DNA of 64,000 bases. Origin: Echinometra lucunter. Its lineage: Eukaryota > Echinodermata > Echinoidea > Camarodonta > Echinometridae. The DNA lies in NCBI GenBank assembly GCA_029962745.1, contig CM057158.1, forward strand, positions 777,166 to 841,165, read 5' to 3'. The translations under genes were made by a program, and so were the position numbers. The notes below the pieces were generated by a model that had not been told where the DNA came from, did no database searches, and saw nothing but the letters and a program-made list of their open reading frames with translations. Below are positions 34,201 through 44,369 of the stretch, in pieces; position 1 is the first letter of the stretch, and each line of letters starts with the position of its first letter.

Positions 34201-37200
34201 TTCTAGTTATAATGGATATAAAATGAGTTAACTTTCCAATATGAAATGTATGAAATCAACGTATCAAAATATATTAAGATAAGAAGATGTTATCTTTACT
34301 TACTGTCTCTTTCTTGTAGATCCGACCTTAGGCTTAGGTTGGACAAGGGTGATGAGGAAATGAATGAGCCTGTTGACAATCTTTTGCTGTTTCTCATGCT
34401 TCTGACGTAGACCAACAACCTCTCGCCACAGAGCTGTGTTTTCACTGAAGAAACAGCAAAGATAAGCTTAAATTCTGGTAACCATCAAAAATAAATTCCA
34501 AGAGAATCCAACAAAAATATCTCCACATATTATAAGCACACTACACCTTGCAATCATAGAATCACTTGACAGTGCTAACACTTTTAATTCATATCTGGTA
34601 GGCTAATTAATAATAATAATAGATGGGATTTGTAATGCGCCAAATCCACTCTGCAGAGTGCCCAAGGCGCAGATTATTCTTTCCTTCCTTTTTTCCTTCC
34701 TCCCCTTCCTCCCCTTCTCCCTTTCATCTGTTAGTCAGTGTGTTATTCTACCAGTTGCTCATTCCCTTGTTTATGTTAGAAGAGTATACTTGTATCTTCA
34801 ATAACTAAAATAATTAATTATTTACAATGAAAAATATGAATATTCCTCACACTTTCATTGACTCCAGTTTTGCTGTGATGTCATTCTGCTTGCCTTTCAT
34901 TTCTCTCACTTCACTCAAAATCTTGCCCACTTCGTTGCTTCGAACTTTGGAATCATCTTTGCCAGACACCTTCAAAGAAAGAAAGAAAGAAAAAAAAAAA
35001 GAGGATAAAATACTGCCACAGATTAAACCACTCAGGAAGATAAACACTTGTAACTGAATGATTCTTGAAAAAAAGAAAAGATAACATCAAATACATGAAA
35101 AATGTAGACATCATTCGAGCTTATGGACAAATCTTACTTGTAGAACAGTAATGGCTGTTGCTAGAATAAAGTTGCAAACTATAAAAACAAATCACACAAA
35201 AACACATCCTCACCTACACACATAGAATACTTTAAAAATATTTTATATTAGTATGGATTGTATGCCTTTCTTGGAAAGCTAACCTCCTTTCAATATATTA
35301 AAGACATTGGTTAACATTGTTATGATTTTAAAAAATCTTGTTTTGTTACTTGAAAATGGGATAAACATAAGGGTTATAGTGTAAAAATACCAGTCTGAAA
35401 GTTTCAAAGTACAATATCCACAGGAAGTATTTTTAAATATCAAAAATGTGAACCAATGTTTGAAAAATATACGAGGGTCGGTTGCACAGAATAGACATAA
35501 GGAGTGCGCATGCGCGTATGACTCACCTTACCGTACTGTGTGTATTGGCCTATCACACGGCGGGAGGCACATAAGGGCATTTTCAAATTCAAACCAAGTA
35601 GTCCTCTTAGTGATTGTCTCGTGAGACGAAGGATAATAAAATCACCGTTTGCGTCTAACTTACACTTTTTCATTCCAAATTATGGTTGGTTTCAGGGTTT
35701 TTTGAGTACAAATACAAGTACTCATACCATGTTTCATCTTAGTTTGAGAATTTTTTTAAATCAGCTACTCACAAAGTTAGCCAATGCCTTCAAAATGAAA
35801 ATGACTCAAGAGGATGAACATCAGTCTCTATGTTACTTACAAGATACACTGAATTAAAATCTACATTACTGATAGTATTGATAGGATAAACTACACTACC
35901 TTCCTCTTGATCAGTTCTAGCTACTTACAGCATACACTTAATTAATTTCTACATTACTGATAGCATTGATAGGATAAACTACACTACCTTCCTCTTGATC
36001 AGTTCTAGCTACTTACAGGATACACTGAATTAATTTCTACATCACTGATAGCATTAATAGGATAAACTACCCTACCTTCCTCTTGATCAGTTCTAGCTGC
36101 TTGATTTCACCTTTCAAGAAATGAGGATGTTGGAACTCGATATCCGTTCGTTCTGTCTTCAATGCTCCATCATCCAAGTGGGCTTTCTTCCTGAAACCAT
36201 CTGTAATGATAACAAGAAAAACCATAGGCAGGCTCACAACTTTTGAAACAGTGTCCCTTGATGCAAAATCTGACAAAAAACCAACTGTTCTCATGAGAAT
36301 TCATCACAGGAGGATGGAAATCTGCAATGAGTTGCCTACAAAAACAGATTATCAACACAGTTACAGAACTTTGTGTGCAATGAAAAATTTTGATTATGGA
36401 TTTCATAGTCAATAGTAAAACTGATTTAGATCACTGTTCTTTAATCAATCTACAAATTATAAATAACTTTTTTCTCAAACACTACAAAAATAAGTCAATG
36501 AATTCACAAGCTTGGATAAATACCAGTAGAACATTTACACTGAAATACATGCACTGTGACATGATAGAGTAATTTGTTCTCATTTTGGAAATTCAAACAT
36601 GGTTTCAAGATTGGTCATCAGTCTCTTGCCCAACATATTCTCATATCTCACCAATAGTTTGGGAAAGCCTTGTATAGGATACTTACACATGTTTAGTTGA
36701 CGAATGAAACTTGCCATGTTGTTGTGCTTGAAGTATTGAGGAAGAAGAAGCTGAGCGAAGATGACCTGATCTTGGACAATGAAACTGTTACCTTCCTGTC
36801 GTGATAAAGAATCCAAGAAATAAAATTCAAGATGACATTCTGTAAAATGGCTTAAAAGATAATTCCAAGTATATCACCTTACAACTTGCTGACACTTTGG
36901 TCAGCATGCACAAACTCTCCAATGTCTGATTTTGCAAGTGGCTGTAAACTATAGCTGGTATGCTGAAATCTGCAAGCTAGCAGACCATTGACCTTGTGAT
37001 AACAAAACCTCAGGAATACCAAGGAAACTGTAACTAAGGGTGTGAAATACACTGCTTCTATATCATTTCCCAAGAATGGGATCTTGCTGCAACAGTACAA
37101 TAATATGAATTTAGATGATTTTAGTTTGTGTTAGAAACTCATAGTACAGAGTCCTAAATTTTCTGCAAGTTCAATAACAATGTCCAATTGTAATTTGTAC

Positions 37201-39996
37201 GCAGTAGAAAAGCATGGCTGATTTGGGAGACTCCTATATGAAAGACAGTCTCTGATAATGGAGACTTTGCTTGTAAAAGATAGGAAAAAACAAAAACAAA
37301 AACAAAAAAGCAACAACCAGAAAGCAATTTCACTGAGCAAAAAATTTTGCCTCAGCTAAATTTTTGCCTCGTAAGAGGATGGGAGGCTTATTTTTGTGTA
37401 TGGGTCAGAACAAAAAAATGTTATTGAAACAAAAGTAAATGATCAAAAAGGGTAATTTTTCATGAGGAATCTGCTTATCACATTGTGAATATCTGCCCAG
37501 ATAATCCTTGGAATTTCTTGAGATAGGAAAACATCATTCCATCATGTGCACTGGCTCCTCTCTCCCTCCTCATTCACTTTGTAAATATGTGTGTGTGCAA
37601 GCAATCACAAATGAACAAAAGTCTTTTCATTTGCCCCAGGGTTGGCACATTTACTTTCCTTAGCATTTCCTTAACCATGATTGATATTAGTGCTGTAACA
37701 TCACGGTTATTTTCAATTCCGTTTAACGGGGAGTCAAAACCGAACAGTTTTCGGATAAACGAAAACATCACACCTTTGCCAAAGTTGCCGCCTATTGAAA
37801 GTAGTGCTGTCAGCCGGTCCAGGATCGGGATTAAATCCCGGCGGCCTCAGGCCCCGAGACGGTTCCAGTATCAATCGATTGAGACCGTATCCCGGCAGAA
37901 AAAATAAATAAACAACTTATTTATTTAGGTTGTAAGCTTTAGTAATTGTACTTACAAAATACCGTGCGAGAGAGCTCATGTATAGATCTATTTGGCTTTC
38001 ACTGCGATTGTATTGCGCAATAATTCGCTGCGCCGTAGTCGTGTTCGTTTTCTATACATAGCTGAAGACACCAGCGAACGTACATGGTGTAACGGTCAAC
38101 GAACGTTTTTCTAGTGCTGTAGTAACGGCACTACGAAATTGTTGCTTATTTCAGTTGTCAGTGAAAAGTTGCAAAGATGAAATCCCATAGACTAGTACAG
38201 CATTTTCTCTCGCGGAACTATTCTTTTATACATGCTGAAGGTATCGATCATTTTTAATTCTCAATTTAAAGAGAATGTACTTTTGCTGCACATCGAAAGT
38301 ACATGTACCAATAGGACATATCAATGATTAATGAGGCGATCTCTATGGGCGATTCACGATCTTCAAATTGGCTTCGAAAGCTCTGCTCATGGTACTTTTT
38401 GCGGAATGCACATATTTTCGTGTGGGAGGGCGATCGCGAGCCAGTAAATAAATGCGCGTTATGTTACTTACATCCGAGTGTATCGCTTGTGCAGGGGCAA
38501 TGAGAGGCGCGCATACGTGTTTGAAATACAGTACGGAGGTGCTGCATAACCCCCGTGCACGCCACGACGTACGAGTGACGTGAGGGACCAATCTTTCGGT
38601 GAGCTTATCAATGGTTAGCTGACGTAGTTTAAGAACTTTGCGTTAAGAAAGATCACTAGTAAAGACAAAGCATCGTAACTTTTGGAGTTGATTTATGATG
38701 ACAATTAAGTCAGAAAAACTTGAAATATTACAAGTAGCTACACAAACAATGTGTAATCCCTGGCTGACAGTAAATCTCCGTTTATCCGAAACCGTCGAAT
38801 TGAAAACGGTTAGTGGCATGGGCGGTCGTTTACTGGATGGATAAACGTTTGACTACAGCACTAATTGATATAGCTAATAATAGTTTGGCAGTAGACTACA
38901 CATATATACAAAGAAGATTTAGGCCTAGGATAACCTAAAATTTAAGTTATTGTAGGCATAAATCTTCTTTGTATATGCTCTCCCACATTCATGACATTAG
39001 CTTACAAAATACTGACAAGTTTCTAACTGTATCATGTGTATAACAACAAGCTCTCAAATAGGAAAGACTCTCCCATTGGCATTGCTGTTCACCTTAGACT
39101 AGAAAAACCAGGGGCAAACCCGGAGAATAGGGGCCAGCCAGTGCACGCGTACCAAACAGTGCAGATTGGCAGAGAAGCCGAAACTCAAGGTATGTGACAG
39201 TTTCATAATCAAGTTCAAAATAACTTTCAAATGTTTTATAAATCAGGCAATTATGTTCTGATATATTACGTTGTCCTCTCGGCTTTCAGATTTTTTGTTA
39301 TTAGATGAAAATTATTTTGATTTTGGCCAGAAATGTCGTCAAACTCACAAATGTTTCACTGCTGAATCTCGTGCAGATCGCCCCCGCGCCGCTGGGCTAC
39401 ATTTGCTTGCACACAAATGAATACAGCATGCACGGTCCAGCCCCTATTCTCTGGGTTTGCCACACCAGGCTAAGTCTAAGACTAGATCTAGCCAGACCAA
39501 TTCATATTTGCACCACATACAACAATTGCATAATCGTAAGTCATACGTATGTTCCGAGACCTTCACTTCAGTCATCAGTAACTATTGAACTTTAAAACAA
39601 TTAGAATCTAACGCAAGACTTCCTTTTGCGACAGCCACCCAACTTGCATGGTGTGCTTTATTCTGTTAGCATGTTTGGGTGGCTGTCGCAAAAGGAAGTC
39701 TTTCCCAATTAACTTCTCCTGCATCTCAATCTAGAACTACCCCTAGCCATTAACTTATCCTACCCTTTCCTCCCGCCCGAATTACCGGCCCCCAGCCCAG
39801 GCACGACCCTGACATCACGTCCGGCCCGGAATGGGATAACTGAAAAGGGAATTCTTACATCGCTCCAGTGGATCAATTCGTCAGTGCCTTCGTCATCAAC
39901 TAACAGCCATAATTTCGAAAGAAAAGCTGGGCATGATGGCTGAAGTATGCTGCCTGGAGTCCCTCCTGTTTGAAAAGTCTCCTCAGAAGACATCAT
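28209..39996 (-). CDS. HSF1: Heat shock transcription factor (HSF1-like), 11 exons
   Basis: Minus-strand exons: 39996..39859, 36795..36687, 36200..36076, 34969..34851, 34444..34304, 33550..33430, 32323..31659, 30674..30566, 29776..29714, 28994..28928, 28363..28209; 603 aa. HSF trimerises on stress and binds nGAAn arrays to activate chaperone genes. The DNA-binding domain (about 22-124) reads [47 protein letters not shown] and [10 protein letters not shown], diagnostic of the family. HR-A/B coiled coil follows (about 126-205: [29 protein letters not shown]), then basic [12 protein letters not shown] (likely nuclear localisation). Exon 7 (about 252-473) is Ser/Thr/Pro/acidic regulatory and activation sequence. 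The C terminus ends DGITFEL. All junctions obey GT..AG with matching phase. The start uses the first of two adjacent ATGs. Introns carry many MITEs. HSF1 versus an undivided invertebrate HSF is naming only. Confidence 0.94.
29891..30121. mobile_element. MITE-like inverted repeat in HSF1 intron 8
   Basis: GGCCGATATTCTGATAATTG..TTTTATCTTTT at 29895-29930 faces its near-complement at 30084-30118 (AAAAGATAAAACAATTTTC..GAATACCGACC). About 230 bp, non-coding. Confidence 0.75.
32320..32325 (-). promoter_or_regulatory. NAGNAG tandem splice acceptor of HSF1 exon 7
   Basis: The minus strand reads CACTAGCAG|GACAGC. Splicing after TAG adds one Gln (exon from 32323); splicing after CAG omits it (exon from 32320). 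Both keep the frame, so two isoforms differing by one residue after DLKQ are possible. Confidence 0.6.
32812..33300. repeat. Dispersed repeat copy 2 with retroposon-like tail, HSF1 intron 6
   Basis: 32900-33195 matches 6255-6545. It runs into GTAAAGCGCTTAGAGGGCC..GAAATGCGCTATAGAAGG then TTATTATCATATCATTATC, a typical short-retroposon 3' end (GCGC boxes plus AT-rich simple tail). Confidence 0.6.
34608..34680 (-). repeat. Retroposon tail fragment, HSF1 intron 4
   Basis: The minus strand reads GCGCCTTGGGCACTCTGCAG..TTGGCGCATTACAAATCC then an ATT run. Same layout as the tail at 33220. It lies between exons 5 and 4. Confidence 0.5.
35838..36100 (-). repeat. Tandem 88-bp repeat spanning the HSF1 exon 3 donor
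   Basis: Three copies in register (anchor ACCTTCCTCTTGATCAG at 35898, 35986 and 36074, exact 88-bp spacing). The rightmost copy contains the true exon 3 end (minus-strand CTGATCAAGAGGAAG|GTAGGG). The other two, in intron 3, repeat the last ~24 exonic bases and a GT donor (GTAGTG). Confidence 0.9.
37688..38863. mobile_element. hAT-like non-autonomous element in HSF1 intron 1
   Basis: Perfect 8-bp target duplication ATTGATAT at 37680-37687 and 38864-38871. Terminal inverted repeats TAGTGCTGTA at both ends. An internal inverted pair (GGTT.TTTTCAATTCCG.TTAACGG left, GAATTGAAAACGGTT right) also frames the element. 8-bp duplications with TAG.G ends are typical of hAT. 1176 bp; no transposase-like frame. 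Confidence 0.85.
38901..38977. repeat. Hairpin inverted repeat in HSF1 intron 1
   Basis: CATATATACAAAGAAGATTTA..CCTAA pairs with its complement ending TAAATCTTCTTTGTATATGC; arms of about 36 nt and loop of 4 nt, few mismatches. Confidence 0.75.
39111..39463. mobile_element. MITE family Y, copy 1 (HSF1 intron 1)
   Basis: Ends GGGGCAAACCCGGAGAATAG and the complement of CCCCTATTCTCTGGGTTTGC. Copy 2 is at 55418-55782 in CHMP4 intron 1 in the opposite orientation, matching internally (TGACA.GTTTCATAATC region, GCTTGCACACAAATGAATAC). Confidence 0.85.
39615..39702. repeat. Perfect 28-bp stem-loop in HSF1 intron 1
   Basis: AAGACTTCCTTTTGCGACAG..CCACCCAA at 39615-39642 is exactly complementary to 39675-39702; loop 32 nt. 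It lies about 160 nt downstream of exon 1 on the HSF1 strand. MITE remnant or structured RNA. Confidence 0.7.
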
Positions 39997-40039
39997 GAAA
40001 GCTTGGGTTTTCCAGATTTGTGATTACTAAAACTTTAGA

Positions 40040-40047
40040 GAAACTTC
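40040..40047. promoter_or_regulatory. Possible heat shock element upstream of HSF1
   Basis: AGAAACTTCAGTCTTC contains GAAnnTTC, the minimal inverted HSE, 44 nt upstream of the HSF1 start codon. It could allow autoregulation, but an 8-mer with two free positions is expected by chance about once per 4 kb. Confidence 0.25.
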
Positions 40048-40289
40048 AGTCTTCATTTGGGTATCGGAATACATGCAGTGCAGTCATCATAAATGTCGGC
40101 CATCTTCCTGTGGTAATACGCACGTACGTACACAGGCCGCCCGCGTGTGCCCCTATGGACCAGCCTACACAAAGCATTCGGCACACGCAGATATTGATTG
40201 CGTAATGAAACGGGGAATCCTCTTTTCAGCGCCTGGAAGGACAGCCCCCAGGCCCGTCACCACATTTAGATCTACCCCATGAAATTTAA

Positions 40290-40855
40290 AGGCAAAGTCC
40301 ACCCTAGAAGTTTCACTGTTTCAATAAAAGAAGTTAAATTTGAACAGCATTTTAAAAAAGAAATGAGCAAAATCGGTCAAAGAATAAGGAAATTACACTC
40401 ATTTACATTTTCTAGTAAATTACTCTCGGCTCTGCAAATTGGCAACACTGATGACATCATATGCGAGCAGCTCTCCATTCACTTTGTACATAAAATTTCA
40501 CATTTTCTCAATTTTCTTGGAAGTTACACATTTTATAACCCGCATAGTCAATGTATGTTCAGAAGAATTGCTTTTTACATACTAGTAACACACTTTGACT
40601 ATGGGGTGAGAAAATGTGTAACTTTCAAGAAACTTGAAAAAATGTGAAATTTCATGTACAAAGTGAATGGAGAGCTGCTCGCATATGATGTCATCAGTGT
40701 TGCCAATTTGCAGAGCCAAGAGTAATTTAAGATAAAATGTAAATGAGTGTAATTTTCTTATTCTTTCACAGATTTTGCTCATTTCTTTCTTAAAATGCTG
40801 TTCAAATTCATCTCCTTTTATTGAAACAGTGAAACTTCTGGGGTGGACTTTCCCT
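40290..40855. mobile_element. Fold-back element with TTAA target sites, upstream of HSF1
   Basis: Two arms of about 260 bp in inverted orientation (left AGGCAAAGTCCACCCTAGAAG.., right ending ..CTTCTGGGGTGGACTTTCCCT) around a short centre near 40570. TTAA at 40286-40289 and 40856-40859. About 300 bp from the HSF1 start codon. Internal phrases such as GATGACATCATATGCGAGCAGC are nearly identical in both arms. Confidence 0.85.
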
Positions 40856-40939
40856 TTAACTTCATCAACTAGACCATTGGACTATTGAAATAACTGACAA
40901 GTAAATGGTTGGCAGTCCAGAGAGATTTTTTTCAAACAC

Positions 40940-41060
40940 ACATGCACAGGATAAATGTAAGATAAAAGGACAATGTAGTGCCTTGCCGGCCGGGGATCCA
41001 ACCCAACATCCTCGCATTTAAATTACCACCGGACAGCGACACCTTTACTACGAGCAAGGC
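40940..41060 (-). repeat. Degraded tRNA-like SINE fragment
   Basis: TGTAAGATAAAAGGACAATGTAGTGCCTTGCCGGCCGGGGATCCAACCC parallels ATGTACGATAAAAGAGCAATGTAAATAAAATGCCTTGC..GGGGGATCGAACCCC at 51985-52055. Same SINE family as 52035, with a decayed B box. Confidence 0.5.
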
Positions 41061-42204
41061 TGTATGCAGGAATTTTTTCCTCGGGGGCAAGAATATATTC
41101 AATATTTGAGGGAACACGCGAGGGAGAGAGCGAAGCGAAGCTACCGAGCGGGGGGTGGGGTAGGCCTATCCCACTTCCAAAATGAATGAGCTTTTGCACT
41201 TTTATGACTGGAATTGAACTATCTGGTGGATATTTTTGGTGAAATTGGTCAAATAACTATTCATAAAAAAGGGGGGGAAAGGAAGAACAGGGCGTTTGAA
41301 AACATGGGGGGGGGGGGGGACGCCTCCCCACTCCCGCTGCGTACGGCGAGTTCAAGTTTGTGAGAGATTTGAGTTTTTATCTCAAATCAATCGAAGCTGT
41401 CGGGTCACTCACGGCCTATTACCAAGATCCTCCTTCAGGGTTGGCGCGTACGTTTGAAACGATGGGTGTCAGAAGTTTTAAAGCACCTGCTTTTTTACAA
41501 AATAAATAAAATAAGATAAAATAAAATAGAACAAAACGCCCCCTATGTGTTGAAATTTTTGAGTGGATATGATTTTAAATGTGTCATTATTCTTTTTACA
41601 TAAATTTCTTTAGTTATGTATTTTTAAAAATAAATTAAATTGTTGAAATTTTCGTGTGGATGTGATTTTATCATGGGTGTCGATTTGTATTGGGGGAGGG
41701 ATGATTGGTGCCGAACATGAGTCCTCGGCGATAGAGCAAAGCGACCAAGCGGGGGAATGGTGTTGGGGGTCAAACTGAAAGAAATGAATGAGCAAAGGAG
41801 CGTAATCACTGGGGCGTCGCCGGCTAGAACATTTTGATCGAGGGGTGTAAGACCTATATTTGTCATTTGCCAACAGTTGTAGGGTCCCTCGCTGTGGTTC
41901 AGGGTGCCCTAAAGCTCTTTGGTTTTTATGGTTTTGCAAGCCTATGAAAGGAGCTATTTACAAATTAAATATGATTTTTTTCCCAACAAATAGTGTTTTT
42001 TTTGGGGGGGGGGTGCCAATTTTTTTTTTTTTGGGGGGGGGGTGAAAGAGAGAAATTTAGCAAAACTAATGATGGAAAATGTATAGAAGGGTATATGATA
42101 ATCATTTTCTCATATATAACATATTTAGTTAGCGAGTGCCACACCCCCTTCCCAGCAGACCTGCTCAGCCAGTTCGCTGTCCTATATAATGCCCTGCCCC
42201 GCCC
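41061..42204. other. Intergenic repeat-rich DNA
   Basis: Contains GAGCGAAGCGAAGCTACCGAGCG and poly-G (41307-41319) of the dispersed family noted at 19040, a related AGCAAAGCGACCAAGCGGGGG at 41733, and T/G runs at 42000-42042. No gene. Confidence 0.45.
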
Positions 42205-42690
42205 CTAGGTGGCGGCAGTCAGCTAGGTGGCGGCAGTCAGCTAGGTGGCGGCAGTCAGCTAGGTGGCGGCAGTCAGCTAGGTGGCGGCAGTCAGCTAGGT
42301 GGCGGCAGTCAGCTAGGTGGCGGCAGTCAGCTAGGTGGCGGCAGTCAGCTAGGTGGCGGCAGTCAGCTAGGTGGCGGCAGTCAGCTAGGTGGCGGCAGTC
42401 AGCTAGGTGGCGGCAGTCAGCTAGGTGGCGGCAGTCAGCTAGGTGGCGGCAGTCAGCTAGGTGGCGGCAGTCAGCTAGGTGGCGGCAGTCAGCTAGGTGG
42501 CGGCAGTCAGCTAGGTGGCGGCAGTCAGCTAGGTGGCGGCAGTCAGCTAGGTGGCGGCAGTCAGCTAGGTGGCGGCAGTCAGCTAGGTGGCGGCAGTCAG
42601 CTAGGTGGCGGCAGTCAGCTAGGTGGCGGCAGTCAGCTAGGTGGCGGCAGTCAGCTAGGTGGCGGCAGTCAGCTAGGTGGCGGCAGTCAG
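42205..42690. repeat. Perfect 18-bp satellite, 27 identical copies
   Basis: CTAGGTGGCGGCAGTCAG repeated 27 times with no substitution over 486 bp. Because 18 is divisible by 3, both strands stay open as hexapeptide repeats (WRQSAR on +, ADCRHL on -). That is a consequence of the unit, not evidence for a protein. Confidence 0.97.
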
Positions 42691-43726
42691 CGTAGGCTGG
42701 CGCAGGATGCGTTGCGCACCTCACTCTGCCCAATTTTTATCCATTTTCATTTCCCTCTGTAGTTTTTTTTCTCCTGCTTCTTTCCGTATTTTTTCACTAC
42801 AGCCCCAGCTATAGAGATTTGTTCTTGTATTTCCTCGAAATCCACTCACTATTGCATGGTCCTGAATGAATCTCCTGTACTATAGAGCCTATAGACGTCT
42901 AGGACAAAAGTATCAATACGGAGCCCCACTAACGATCCATTGTTAACCCGAGGTGATTAGAAATTCCTACGCTTTCTTAAAGCTACAATTCAACTTTTTA
43001 AAGACTCCATGAAATGTGACTATAAGAGTAGGATTGTATTACCTAATGGTTGGCAGAAATGGTTGGCAGAAATGGTAATTGCTTAGGAATTAATGCAAGC
43101 TAAATGATACCAACGTTCATCGGACGAATTTATGCATGGTAAAATGTAAAATTCACTAGAGTAATTCATTGAGAATTTTTTCTTTTGTTTAAGGTCCTCA
43201 TCAAAGGGACATGAGTGTCAATCACCTTCAATACATTATCAAAAATCATGAATAAGTTGATTCATATACACAATCTCATATTTTATTCTTGCCTTTTTGT
43301 ATTCAACTGCAAGTCGAATTCGAAGAAAATTCAAACACAAAAGTCCAAATGTTAATTGTACGACGCTGTGTGAGCTGTGTAGTGATCGCACTTTCTCCAC
43401 CGGTTCGTTTTATTCCAAATCATTCTCCCCTGCTGTTTTTAATGTGATGCCCGATACCACATTTCCTTTTCATGTGTTATAAATGCTTATGACATACAGT
43501 GAAAATCACTTACATGCATAGTATATTGGACTTTCGTTTAATTTGGGGAAAGGAGGATCATCCCCTTAAAATGCAAGTATTATTGCTCCGTCAAGAAGGT
43601 CTGGTTAATCAGAGCCTCTACCCATCTATTTCATAAGGAATTTGGCAATTACAAAGAGTGCACTGTCATCAAACTCTGGTTCACTTCAGTCCAACTTCAG
43701 CTTTTTGTGCTTTGAAAATACTCATG
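42691..43726. other. Intergenic DNA
   Basis: A short duplicated phrase GGTTGGCAGAAATGGTTGGCAG at 43048; otherwise nothing recognised. Confidence 0.35.
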
Positions 43727-43914
43727 AGCATGGTGGACAAAGAAAGTGGACAAAATAAACAACCCCTCGATCTACCCTCCACAATGGTTCTGGTAGTCAA
43801 AAGAACATCCCTTCACAGCTATTATGTTTAATCATGTAGTTCCAGGTGAATATGCATGTGACATCTGTTCCACATATTTTAGACAATAGCAGTGAAGGGT
43901 TCATGTTCATAGTG
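43727..43914. mobile_element. Palindromic MITE family Z, partial copy
   Basis: GACAAAGAAAGTGGACAAAATAAACAACCCCTC, TGGTTCTGGTAGTCAAAAG and GAACATCCCTTCAC match the left arm of 47987-48257. The interior runs in reversed order, and most of the second arm is missing. Confidence 0.75.
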
Positions 43915-44369
43915 ACTGTACGAGTAAAAAGAAATAAAAGCACTACTCCGCTCAAACTTGACTGATCAAAGCCCTTTCACTAAGGCAACAATATGGCGTT
44001 ACCGAGAGCTTAAAATAACATTGGAAACCAATTCAGTCATGATTGTGGAAGACGAGCTCTGGAGCGAAGAGGTACATTGACTTTTCAGTACAATAAGATG
44101 TCTTCAAGATATGAAAGAATAGTTTAAATGCCTTTAAGCTTCACTTTGAAAAGACCCCTTCAAAAGCCGATTTATCTTTGGTATGTCACTGAGGCATTGA
44201 TGTACGGTAATAGAAAAAAAACACACAAAGAAACAATAAAACATGCATGTGACCTTAGGTACATGCTACGTTGGGATTGTACAGAAAAGAAAATTAATTT
44301 TTTTCCCTTAATGAGACATTTAATATGACAGAGATACAAGTGTATGCTCGTCGGTGTAAGACACTCTTT

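Noticed and set aside
38343..38591. 82-aa minus-strand frame inside the hAT-like element
   Set aside because: Too short and lacks any transposase motif such as the hAT dimerisation region; not supported as coding.
40279..40647. 122-aa plus-strand and 66-aa minus-strand frames
   Set aside because: Arms of the fold-back element read in opposite directions; near-identical peptides on both strands betray the inverted repeat.
42205..42690. CRISPR-like direct repeat array
   Set aside because: Units are contiguous with no spacers, and the DNA is clearly metazoan.
42182..42733. 183-aa and 168-aa open frames on both strands
   Set aside because: They are translations of the stop-free 18-bp satellite; both strands open equally and there is no start context or splice structure.
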